DNA of 64,000 bases, taken from contig NC_077232.1 in assembly GCF_027887165.1 (NCBI RefSeq), forward strand, positions 14,471,255 through 14,535,254, written 5' to 3'. The notes below the pieces were generated by a model. It saw only the letters and a list, made by a program, of their open reading frames with translations. It had not been told where the DNA came from and did no database searches. Below, piece after piece: positions 23,901 to 37,500 of the stretch (positions are counted from its first letter, which is position 1; the number at the start of each line of letters is the position of its first letter). Source of the stretch: Monodelphis domestica. Its lineage: Eukaryota; Chordata; Mammalia; Didelphimorphia; Didelphidae. The position numbers and the translations under genes are program-made.

Positions 23901-26900
23901 TAAGACTAAAGTGATTTACTTGCTTTCTTTCTTTCCTAAAATCACAGCTCTTTCATGCTATCATAACACAGGCTGCCTGATAGATGCTCCCATGACTGCC
24001 ACTAAAAATACTTTTTATTTCTTTAAAGCTTTCTTTAAAGCACATCATGTGTAATACTTAATATAAGGATTTTACTTTGAGTATTCAAGTTATTTTAACA
24101 TAATTTCTTAAAATTCTTTGTAAGCATTTTTATGCATCTAATTTTATTGCATGTATAATTGTATATATATTATATACATTATTTACTATGAATCAAATAT
24201 AAGGAAAATACATATTAGGATTTAATTTTTATAGTTAGATTTCTAGCTCCAAGAATGGTGTTTGGCCCAGAAAATTTATTTTGCAAATAAATGTGTAAAT
24301 AATACATGATGGAGAAAATCAGGGAAAGAGACAAATGGTTCATCTTTTTCACTGTGGATTGTTTTTGTGATAGCATGACTTCTCAAACAGCAGCAATCAC
24401 TTCTTTAAATATACTCAAACACCTAACCCAGGTTATATAACTGTTGCTTCAGCTTTTACTCATGTACTATTAAAACATAGTGAATATCACAAAAATTGCA
24501 GATTGATTTCACTGTCAAATTTACATGTGTATTGTTGTATACTGCTATGGGTAATTTCTTATTCTTCTTTCCCCAATAGTTATTCTAAATATTCACCTGT
24601 CTTTGCAAACTTCCAATATCGCATTATTCTTCTCATCTTCAGCTGTGGTCATTGCCTTAAAAGATACTGAAAACAGAAGTCATTGAGTTTATTTCCTGAT
24701 CCACCGACTCCATTGCCAACATAGTAATCTCACAATTGTCTATTCTTTCAATGATTCCAGTGTCTGATGAAGAGGTGTATACACTCACTTGCACAATCAT
24801 AATTTCAATCAATGTGTTAACTTTTCAGTTACACCTTTTTTCCCCTTCTCTTAGTGACTGCCCTTTAACTATCAGTCATGTTTTACAAATAGTATGTGAA
24901 ATATTCACCTCATGACACATATTTTATCCATTATGCTACTTTGACATTCCTGTGCTGGCCAGTTTTGCCTAGTTCTGACTTTCTTCTTGTCACATTAGGT
25001 ACATGCTCAAACATTACCAACATTTTCTCACTGTCCAATTTGCTGTGGATGAGATCAACAAGGACCCCCATCTCCTGCCCAATGTAACTCTGGGATACCA
25101 GTTTCTCAATAACTTCCATCTAAGTCACTTGGCTGTGGAGAGTTCTTTGATATGGTTGTCTGGGAAGGGTCCAACGATCCCTAACTATAGCTGTGGCGGG
25201 CAGCACAAATCAATGGTTGTCATTGGAGGGATGTCATCTAAACTGTCCATGGCCATGGCTACCTTGTTAGGACTATATAAAGTAGCACAGGTAAGTGAGG
25301 GAGTATCGTTGCCCATTTTCAACCCATATGATCTCTGTGTTTAAAATAGCCAATGATTTATATAACCTGTACTGGCATAAGTGAGCCAATTCACATTCAT
25401 CATGAACCCCTCAGAACAGATTTGAAATAAGAAATAGAAAACATAGAAAAAATGTCTCTTCTGGGAAGGAACTCACTCTGTTCTTTAACTGAGGTGATGC
25501 TATATTGACTTATTTGTTTTGAGTGATGATTTTGAATCACATAAATATCTTCCCAAGCAATAGGCCTATACTATCAATTCACCTTATTATATTTCACAAA
25601 AAATCTGAGGAGTTTAGAAAGAGTTTTTTTTTTCCCTCTGACAATGGAAAATTGCCAATGTTAGGAGTATATTCCTATTAATTGTGAAATTAATTTGTAC
25701 ATTTATCCTACACATATGAAGCATTTGTCCATCCTGTCAGTACTCTGTTGTAATGATTACTATTCAATTCTGCATTTACAGTGATCTTTAACTTTCAGTT
25801 GAGAATTTGTTCCCTACTTTAATCTGGTACTGGTTTGTTAAATATGTGATATATTCTTTAGACATAAATTGTTCAATTGAACTTTTTCCTGGGGAATAAA
25901 TATGAAATTCTTATGTGCATTTTCTAACTGGATCCTCAGAGAATATTATGAGGAGGAAGAGAAAAAGCTCTGAATTGTCTAGATATAAAGTCATCAGGAC
26001 AATGAAGTTCAATTAAGGGCTGGCTAAGTGCAAAAGCACAATGCCATTTCCTTGTTTTCCCAAACCCATCCCTACATAAGCAAGGAAGATGAGTGTTTGC
26101 ATAAGAAAAGTAAAAAATTATACATTTCAGGAAATTCTCTGATGATTCTCTGCCACAACTTACTTATACTGTCATTGCTCCTTTACATTCACCTCTGGTA
26201 GTCTCACAGTTGTCATTCTTCAAAGATCATGATGATCCATCATTCCTTTTTTCTTAGCATTTTCCTATGAGGAGTATTTCTAAGTAATGATCACTGAAAC
26301 CCATGAATAATTAACCAAAGACGAATCAATACAATTCCATTCAAACCACATTGATTATGTATTGTCACATGATATCCATAGTACAAACAAGTAGGGATCA
26401 ACAAAATATAATCATAAAAAATAAAAAAATATCCTCATTGTTTTATGTAGTTTTTATTATTATGTTCGGTCAGAAAATGGGTACACTAATTATGTCATAC
26501 TCGTACTTCTTTTTGTACTTCCTTTACATGAAAGCTACTGTTTAGCTGTTTTCATGGCCTTTGGGATAAATTGTTCTCATTAGCCCATTCTGATGGAGCA
26601 GTTTTTTTTACTTGCTTGAGATAGGCACATCCTATCTAACTGCTTTGGGGAAAGTACAGTTATCCCCAATCTGATTTATAATGACTACAAAAAAGGTTTT
26701 ACTATTATGTGGTCACATTGAATGCAGGAGCTCAAAGGAGCCACAGGTGAGTGTTGATAGACACCAAAGGGGTTCTGGATTTTCAACCCCCTGAACTCAT
26801 ATTAAGGCTTACTGATTTCAGTTCAGGGTTACATGTTTTATTCTGATATACATATATACACTCAATTGGAGACTTTTATGTTCTTACTCATTATTAACTC

Positions 26901-29900
26901 TTGGGCCTTCACTTCCTCCATTTTATTCTGACATGAATAGACTCCTTGACATAGAAAGCTGGATAAAGGAGTATTGATTTATAAGGGTAAAATGTGATGA
27001 GATCAGTTAAAGAGGACATTTAACCAAGTTCAAACACTAAACTCATGAGTTCATTCAAGAGAATAGTCTTTTTACATCAGTATGAAAGAATTTGTAGCAA
27101 TGAGTTGATGTTCCAAAGAAGCTGTTTTTATAAAGATAAATGTGAGATATTATGTATTAATAAGAAGTTGTCTAAAAGTAAAATAGTGCTTTGAGAGGAA
27201 AATGATATTTTTTATAACAAAGCTTCAAACAGAGCATAAGTAATTTTTAAGGCAACATGAAACAAAGGATTATTTATTCAGTCCTGTTTAAGAGTTCCTT
27301 TCACAATGTCTCATCCTAAATTATGTGATTTTGTGACCTGAAACTTGAATCCACCTACATACCCGTTATCTCTTAAATCAATTGTATCCATAATATATCC
27401 AGTCAAATTAATAAGAATTTATCAATACCATCTATGTATAAACCTCTGATAATTACTTGAGATAAACTTTAGAGGAAGATTCAGAAATTACTAAATATTC
27501 ATTCAAGTTATTTCTTCTTTCTATTCATGTAGCTCAGCTATGGCTCATTTGATCTTCTCCTCTCTGATGAGGTCCTGTATCCATATGTCTATCAGCTGGG
27601 CAGCAGGGAATCCACTCTGCACCTGGCAGCAGTTCAACTGATGCTATATTTTGGCTGGACTTGGGTGGGGCTGGTTATTTCAGATGACCCGACAGGGGAG
27701 CAATTCTTCAGGAACCTGAAAGAGGAGATGGCCTTGAATGGTATCTGCCTGGCTTTTACAGAACGAGCTCCTGAGCTCTTTCAAGAAGACTATGAAGTCA
27801 TTAAACTTATGTCTAGGATCCTTGGGTCCTCATCTAATGTGATTTTCATCTATGGAACTACCGACTCCCTTGGTGAAATTTCTGAATTATTCCATGATCA
27901 TAAATTTTATGGGAAAATGTTAATCACCAGCACATCATGGGATTTTTCTGCAGATTCTAGGAATGCAAGAATGAGCAATTTTCATGGTACATTGATATTG
28001 TCTCATTTAGAGAGAGTGATTCCTGGTTTCACAGATTTCCTGAGAAATGTGCATCCCCGTGCGAACCCCGAGGACATTTTCACAAAGTCTTACTTGGAGG
28101 TGGTCTTTGAGTGTACACTTTCAGAAATAAGTTCTATAGGTATAATTTATGAACAATGTGATGAAAATATATCCTTTGCACTGGTACCACCTATTTATTT
28201 GAACAACCTCATAATTGGAAGGAATTCTAATATATACAATGGAATTTATTTATTTGCTTGTGCTCTCCACCATATGCTTCAGACTGAAGCAAAAGATGTA
28301 TCAGAATTTGCAGCAAACCCACTTCTTTCTTGGAAGGTAATATTTCTCTTGCATTGTCCTTGGCCCTATTTGCAGAGTGCCAGGGTTTCACCTTTGAAGG
28401 AGAAAACAGAGAGATAAAGATAGATAGATGATAGAGATAACAAAGCAAGGACAAGATTGAAGGCTTGGTCTCTAGGCGCTCCTTTTATTGTGGCTAAAAA
28501 GAAGACTTTTATAAAGAGTAAAATGCTAAATATTACATTATTCTTGGAGAGTGTCGCTTTCCCACACAATAGTGTTTATGAAATGACTTCACAAAAGAAA
28601 TTACCTGGGTTGCTTTTACAAATATAAGCAATTTGAGGGCAGATGGGTGCTTCAGTGGACTGAGAGTCAGATCCAGAAATGGTATGTCTTGGGTTCAAAT
28701 TTGACCCACATACTTCCTAGCTGTGTGACCCTGGGCAGGTTTATTAACCACCTTTGCCTAGCCATTTCCAGTCTTCTGTCTTAGAACCAATACCAAATAT
28801 TAAATCTAAGATGGAAGGTAAGGGTTATTAAAAAAAAAAGAAATGCAAAAATTGAGAAAGAGTCATACTTAATCTATTTTGCATAACTTTGGGAAAGGAA
28901 TGTTTGGTTCTTACCTCATGATATTACAAAGATTTCTTTCCTCTTCAAAGTAAGGAAGGACTTAAGGTTTGATGATGACAACATTGGAGGAGGAATACTT
29001 TCTTATTTAAGTTACAGCCTAGAGAATAGCTGTTGTGTAACTGAGACTCTCTTTGCTGTAACTGAGACTGTCCTTGACAAGGATCTCAGGCAAAGTCATA
29101 AGTATATTTTTTCCATCTGTTTTTCCTAAATGAGCCTAATTTGTCCTAGGCATATCCACTTCACAGTTGGAGGTAGCACGGGCTACTAACATCAATCTTT
29201 TTTTGTTTTATCTTTGTTTTATTTTAATCATAAATTTCTACTTCAGTTTTCAAAAGTCATATAATTCATTTTTCTCCCTCCTTTCTTCCCTCCCCACTCT
29301 TGGTGTTGACAAGAAATTCAGTCTAGGTTATGTGAATATTCTCACTTAAAATATATTTCCATATTATTGATTTTTGTTAAATAATCTCATAAAACCAAAA
29401 TCCCAAATCATATACCCAAATAAACAAATACATCATTCAATGGGTACTTATCTCTTATTTGTATGATATTGCAATGATCTGAGACTTCAATAGGTCCTTT
29501 TGATAGCTATTAATTTCATGTCTTTTTATGTGATTATATGACATCCCAGGCACAAAGAATGGTATTTTCTCAGATAACCCCCATCTACAACAATTTGATA
29601 CAATAATCTTGGTGAACATGTTGATGTTCTTCCTTATACACATCTTTCTGGATAGGAGACTATGTGTTAGGAGATTTCCATTAAATCAACATCAATTTAG
29701 GGTATTTATTCTGGTCTGGATCATAATCCCACAAATAATATGATGCTTATGTATAATACCTCATTCATCAATGTTATTCTAACTTGTAACAACAAATATA
29801 TGCTCACCAAAATAGAAATACCACCTACTATAGTTATGAAAATTACTGCTAAGACTATAAAACTATAACTTCTATTAATACTACCACTACTTTACTAAAA

Positions 29901-31469
29901 CTACCACTGCCCCTATTAACTCTAGACAACACACTTTTCTTGGAATCCTGGAAACTTCTAGAGTAGATTCTCTTTTTGCTGCTATTTTAGGTCTTGACTT
30001 ATTATAACATTTTATTGTTGAGATTAAAGAAAGTGATGGAGAAAATGTTAATAATACAGATTAAATTTAGAAGTGTCTCAAGGGAAGAGATTTTGGAGGA
30101 ATAGCTGGTTGGTTTCCAGTGTATCATTTGCAGATATCTCCTGATTTTTTCTCCCCTTAGCCTTTTAATACTTTAATTTATTGTTTATATAATGGCAACA
30201 TTCTTTTCATGTTCATTTTAATTTTGGAATTCTTTCTGCCTTCACCACTTCTTTTATTCACTGAGACATCAAGAAAATCATTAAAAATTTCATGTGAAAT
30301 CATGCAAAACATGTCTGTATTAGCCTTTTCGCTAAAGAAAAGGGAAGAAAAAGAAAAAAAGTGCAGAAATTAAACTTCATTTTAGAGAAAAAGTTGATCA
30401 TAAATCTTTCCCATAGAGCCTAGTATGTTTTCATAATGAATTCTTTAGAATTGTCTTGGATAATATTATTGATCAGGGAATTCAAGTCCTTCACAATTGA
30501 CAATTACAGTTATACTGTTGTTATTGTGCACAATGATGTCCTGGTCTTTCTTGCTTCACTTTCTATCAGTTCAAGAAAGATTTGCCAATTTTTTTAAAAC
30601 CAACTCCAATGTTATTTCCCTTAGCACAATAGTACTCCATCAAAAATATGTGACAACTTATTCAACCATTTTCTCAATTGATGAAAATTCCCTCAGTTTG
30701 CAATTCTTTGTCACCAGGCAAAGAGCAGCTATGAATATTTTTGTAAATGTAGGTCCTGTTCTATTTTTCTTTCATATCTTTTGTACATAGAGCTAGTATT
30801 GCTGTTGTTGGATCAGTGGTTACCTGTAATTTATGTCACTTTGGTCATAGTTTCAAATTTTACTTTAGAGTGAAGGAAGATGTTTACTACTCCATGAATG
30901 GTTCATAAGTTTATTTTTCTCTCATAATCTTCAGCATTTATCATTTCTGATAATTTTAAGTTGGGATATTCGAGATATTTACATAACTATTTTTCTAATT
31001 TATATTAATAGATCATTTTCCATATAACTGCATTTACCTTGATTTCTTCTTCTGAAAATGGCTACTTTGAATGTTCTGAATATTTATCAATTTAAGAATA
31101 TCTATTAAGTTTATATTTGTCTCAGTTGTAGACTAAGTATATATTCCAGAAATGAAATCCTTAGGGGGAATCTGGATGGTTTAGTGGATTGAGAGCCATG
31201 TCTAGAGACAGGAGGGCCTTGGTCAAATCTGACCTCCAACATGTCCTAGCTGTGTCTCCCTGGGCAAGTAGCTTGAGTCTCATTTCCTATCCCTTACCAT
31301 TCTTCTACTTTGGAACTCACACAGAATTGATTTTAAGATGGAAGGTAATGATCTAAAAAATAGTAAAGTTTTACCAGAAAACCATTCCATTAATTTATAT
31401 ATATATAAATATATATATATACATATACATGTATATGTATTTACATATATATTCCATTATTTTCCATTA

Positions 31470-31503
<34 letters not shown>

Positions 31504-34500
31504 CATGGTACCCTTCGACATAATTTAATAGTACCACTTCATTTTTCACCTCAGCAAAATAGTACAGATTATGGTCCAGCCATTATTTTAATTCTACATT
31601 TTTCATTTCCAATGTTTTTCTTGCATACAATATATTGATTGATTTTGGTTTCTTATGCATAATGCTCTGATTCCATTTATGGTTGTTTCCTTCATAATTA
31701 CATTAATATTCATTATTACTCACACTGCCTATTTCTCTCCATTCTATTTTCTTATTTATTCTTCATATTATTTCTCTGTACTGTCCTGTCCTCAAAATTC
31801 TGTTTTCTATTCATTTGCCATGTCTTTTACTTTCTTTTATTCCCTTTCCTAATATTCTCTAAATTAAAGTCATTGCCTGTCCACCTCTATTTTATTTTCC
31901 ACTGCAAAAGTTCTTTATTGTGTGTCAATTTTATATAAATTATTTTCTCTATTTATCTTCTCACTTTCTGCCAAAATGATTTTCTTGGTATTCTATTTTT
32001 TTCCTGAAGAAAGCAATTATATATTGAGATGTTAAGGTATCACTTTACCAGATACCTCAGAGAGGTGAGGATATCAAAAGAACTGGGGAAAAATAAAGAT
32101 GATATTAATATACAGAAAACATTGGGAGAACATTAATAACTATTATTCTATTACTTTACTTCTAATTATAAATGATATTGAATGAGATTGATCTACACAC
32201 ATATTGAAATTATCCTTGATGAAAATATAGAAGAGGGGGATTTAGTAAACAATTCTTTAAGGTAAGGAACATTTTTTTCCATTCACACAATTGACTAACA
32301 AATGCAAAAAAAAAAAGATTCCACTGTAATTCATCTGTGTTGCTTAATTTTTAAATAGATTCAGTACAACCAAATCCAATCATCTACATAAATGAGTCTC
32401 TCACGAATAAATTAAGATAAATTTCCTTGATTAATGCAAACTCAGAGAGATCACAATACAATAAAAACCTTTGTGTTTATCTCAAAAAGTTATATAAAAA
32501 AAATATATACCAAAGGTTTTTATCACCATCAAGGAGCATGTAGTACACAGGGTCCAAATGGGGGTAGGGTTCTGTACAGATAGAAAAAACCTCCTTATAC
32601 TCAAATTTTCATACAATATTAATTGCAATCACTGTAATAAACTAAAAAATATTTTAGCACTAATATAAGATTAATGACTACACAAATAATATTCATTTAA
32701 TAATTTGGGAAAGAACATAGAAAAAAATTAGGCTATATTATATGTTTAAAGGACAGTCCATTGAGTTATTACTTGGGTATTTTCAAATAATCAATGTTCT
32801 TCCTAAAATATGGCATTCTGAACAGAATAAAATGTTGAAGACAGAGTATGACCAAGAAAGAGGCAATAACACTAATAATTCCTTGATAGTCCTGAACACA
32901 ATCCTCTTTAATTTTTTTTAAATTTTATTTAGTCAATTTAGAACATTATTCCTTGGTTACAAGAATTATATTCTTTCCCTTCCTCCCCTCCTCCTTCCTT
33001 TTCCCATAGTCAACACTCAATTCCACTAGGATTTACATGTTTCCGTGACCCGAACCTATTTCCATTTTGTTGATGTTTGCACTTGGATGATCATTTAGAG
33101 TCTACATCCCTAATCATATACGCCTCGACCCATGTAATCAAGAGATTTTTCTTCTGTGTTTCTGCTCCCACAGTTTTTCCTCTGGATATTGATAGTGTTC
33201 TTTCTACTTTATCCCTCCTAGTTTTTCAGGACCTCTGAATTGCCACTAATGGATAAGTCTATTACAATCAATTGTACCATGGTGTATCAGTCTCTATGTA
33301 GAAATATTCTTCTGGTTCTGCTCCTTTCACTCTGCATCACTTCCTGGATATTGTTCAAGTTCCCATGGAATTCCTCCACTTTATTATTCCTTTGAGCACA
33401 ACACTATTCTATCACCAACATACACCACAATTTGTTCAGCCATTCTGTAATTAAGGGGCATTCCCTCATTTTCCAATTTTTTGCCACCACAAAGAGCACA
33501 GCTATGAATATTCTTGAACAAGTCTTTTTCCTTATTATCTCTTTGGGGTACAAACCCAGCAGTGCTATGGCTGGATCAAAGGGCAGAGAGTCTTTTATTG
33601 CCATTTTGGCATGGTTCCAAATTGCCCTCCAGAATGGTTGGATAAATTCACAACTCCAACAGCCTTGAATTAATATCCCAACTTTGCCACATCCCCTCCA
33701 ACATTTCTTACTTTCTATTGCTGTCATGAAGCCAATCTGCTAGGTGTGAGGTGATACCTCAGAGTTGTTTTGATTTGCATTTCTCTGATTATAAGAAGTT
33801 TAGATCACTTTTTATGTGCTTATTAATAATTTTGATTTCTTTATCTTAAAATTGCCTCAACTTGTGTTGTTTCATTTTTATATAATCATTCATAATGCAA
33901 TAATCTCTTTCTATTTCACTTCACTGGAATTACTTTCCGTTATTTTGTTTCTCTGTACTTTTTGGTATTGTTTACTCTTTTAATTATTTGCATTCCTTTT
34001 TTTTTCTTTACTTTGAATTTCCACACTATGAATTCAAAATGATCCTTTAATTCTAAATTTACCATATCAAATATTCTATAGAACTTAGATAAACTTTTTT
34101 TTCTAATAAAAAGACTTCTGCTTGTTGAAAGCAATAAATTGTAAATACAGATTTTACAAAAAATCTTGGAAGGCAGATATCAGAGATATTGGAAAGAATT
34201 TCATGATTTGGTGGAGGGAAGATAAAATTTTGAGGTTTGATCATTATCTAGAACATATCTAGGAAATTACTCTTCAGTCACCTATGACTTGATAGGAAAA
34301 AAGAGAAATTGAGTGTAAAGTGCTAGCTAAAGTTCAGTAAGAAATATTTTCAAAAAGAGAATGACAGCTTTCATAATTAACAAACATATAGCCCATTTTG
34401 TGCTGATTATCAAGACTTATGAGGGTGAATGAACCCTTATTTCCCCAAGGAGTGACAAACTTTGTCCTTGCCTTCAGCTCCACCACTTCCTGAAGTGTGT

Positions 34501-37500
34501 TAACCCTGCCAATAGAATCAAAGATGATTTATGTGGTGATGGAACCTCGATGACTGCTGAGACATATGAAGTCCTGAATTTTAAATCATTTCCTGATAAT
34601 ATTTCAGTAGAGGTGAAAGTTGGAGAAGTGATTCCTCAGGAAAAAGTGTTAAGCATTAATGAAGAGGACATCGATTGGCCAGAAGATTTCCCTCAGGTAA
34701 GAGTCAGGTGAACCACACTGTTGTATCTACATTGGACCTAAGAACTTCCCTGAAAATATTGGGAATACCTAGGACAGTCCTGAAGCTTGAACTTTTCTTT
34801 AGCTCTCAGTAAGTCAGAACCTTGATTTCTCTGATTTCCTTTTCTCAATATGTTTTTTAATCTTTCTTTATATAATGATCTTAATTCATCATATAATGCA
34901 AATCTTGTAATACCTCATATCAAGTGGGTAAGTTTGAATAAAAAGAGGAGGGAGAGTGGAAAATTTTTACCCTCAAAAGAGACCTATAACACTAAAGGGT
35001 AGGTGATATCTGAAATCCTGGAACTAAAGAAATATTTTATCATGAATTTGTATCCCCAAGAATGTCCATGACTGCTTTAAGATATTTTTAATTAAAATGT
35101 GTTTGGGGGGCAGCTGAGTGACTCAGTGAATTGAGAGCCAGGCCTAGGGACAGGAGGTACTACATTCAAATCTGTCCTCAGACACTTGTCAGCTGTGTGA
35201 TGCTGGGCAAGTCACTTGACCCCCATTGCCTAGCCCTTACCACTCTTCTGTCTTGGAGCCAACACACAGTATTGACTCCAAGATGGAAGGTAAGGGTTTA
35301 AATTTTTTATTTTAAATAAAATAAAATAAAATGTATTTGCATAATGGGATGAGTGTCAGGAGTCAGGGAGAGTCCCTTTCTCCAGTTCATATTTAACTTC
35401 AAATGTTTACTAGGTCTATGACTTTGGGACAGTCACTAAATCCCTTTTCCTTCAGTTTTTTTTATGTTTTTAAAATCTGTTGGAGAAGGAAATGGTAAAC
35501 CACTCCAGGATCTTTGGCAAGAAAATAACTTAAGGAGGTATGAAAATTGACTGATCAACAAATTAGAATCTTGTGATTATTTCCTCTTCTGATATAGAAT
35601 TTATATATAGATTCAATTTTGCCTATGGAAAATCATAAATCCCACATTCTATGAATCAGCAGAAATTCATATGAATCTCCAAATAGTCTAAAAAACAAGA
35701 TCAACTGCTCAAATCAACTTCCCGTGATTCTAATAATGCAGCACATCAAATCAAAGTGAAGTATTGTAAACCTTAAAATTTATTAGACTTGTGAATGTTG
35801 GAAATTTCACCATTGGAATGTGAACCCCATTGGCAAGGGAGGTTCCTCCTCCTCCCTTCTTAAGATTACTTTAGGACAGAAACCTTTTGCTGAACAATGG
35901 AAAGGGCTGTAGCATAGATCAAAATTTAATTATTCCAAACTTCACCCTACTCAGGGTAACAGGATTTAGGAAGGGCTGCAGCATAGATCAAAATTTAATC
36001 ATTCCAATCTCCACCCTACTCAGGGTAACAGGATTTAGGAAGGGCTGCAGCAAAGGATCAAGATTTAATTATTGAGAATATGACCTTCAACAGACATGTG
36101 CAAAGCCACAGACCTCTGGGTGGTCCTGGGTTAAGCTAGAGCCACCATTGGCACAGGGAAGACATGGACAGTGATTGGTAGATGTGAGAACTGAGGGGAG
36201 GGAACTTGGATGGTTTCCTTAAAGAGAGAGGGGTCTGAGGACTGAGTGTGGTTGGTTGGAGAGGTTTTGGCTCTGAGAGGTTGTGCTGGCTCTGAAGGAA
36301 GCTGCTCTGAAGGAAGCTGGAGGTGGAGGCCCCTGAGACTGTTTCTCCATCTTGGTTACATGAGTGATAGGGACTGATCTCCTTTCTTTGCCCCAGCTAT
36401 CTAAGGGCTTGGGCCTTTTGGCCCAGCCTAAACAGAAGGGGTATTTAAGCCCTAATCCCTTCTCTCCCCTTTCTCTCTCCCTCTCTCTCTCTATCTCTAA
36501 TACCTTTCTTCATCCTGTTTGTAATTAAACTCCATAAAAGGTTGACTGCTGACTTGAGTTTTCATTTAGGAATTACATAGCTGATTTCCTTGGCGACCTT
36601 AAATTAATATATATCAGTCTTTTAAAGTGATTTCCTTGTCACAGTATTTAATCAGTTCATTTTATTATGTACCCTTTAAAGTTATGACTCTCCAAAACAT
36701 TCAGGATTCCTTATTCAAATACAAAAAATAGGATTTGTCTAGTGAACAAAAATATAAAGAAATGTTTCTCTTTCAGTGATCAAAGAATTACTTCAACATT
36801 TCTTATGCAAAATGAAGTGCACTTTAGAGATATACTGCCATATATTTGGTTGAAACCATGTCATCTACCCATTAGTATTTTTACATATGGAGGAGCTCTA
36901 TTATGTTGTGAGGAGATTTTCTCCATATTTATGTCTTTAGGAAAAGATGATATGGTGTAGAAGATGGAAAAATGGAAGAAAATCTCCATTCAGAAATGTC
37001 ATCCTTTTTCTTTCAAACTTCAAATATATTATTCTAAATGTCTACCACATCATTGCATCAAAAAGTCTCCCTTTCAGCAATCATTCTTATAATATTTTTT
37101 TCATTTCTTTTTATGAAATTTCAGATTCCAAGCTCTAAGTGCAGTGAGGCCTGTGGCCCTGGCTTCAGGAAGCAATTACGTGAAGGCCAGCCCATCTGCT
37201 GCTTTGACTGTACCATATGCCCTGATGGGAAGATTTCTAATAAAACAGGTGGGTGCCTAAAGAGAAAGAGTTCTGCCAAATTATAAATATTGAATTACTT
37301 TATTTTCATTTAATTTTACTTTTGTGACTTGATATATATTTTTCTTACCATAATAATATGGAAATATTTCTGTTATATTATAGACCTAAGAATATTTACC
37401 TCAAATAGCAAAATTCAATTTACTATATCTTAGACCTTGAAAATCTAGCCATTCATCCACTGCCTGAAACCAGGTTGGCCCTGACAGATTTAACTGTGTC

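Larger units (their letters stand above)
28337..34477. other. V2R intron 3
   Basis: 6.1-kb intron holding two SINEs, two minus-strand L1 3' ends and TA-rich tracts (31395-31500). About 29650-29840 resembles 62930-63090. 28840-30480 and 31361-32910 otherwise show nothing I recognise. A T-rich repeat-like stretch near 29190-29450 is unclassified. Confidence 0.6.

Noticed and set aside
23743-24054. 103-codon open frame in V2R intron 1
   Set aside because: No family motif and no splice context. Typical chance frame in intronic DNA.
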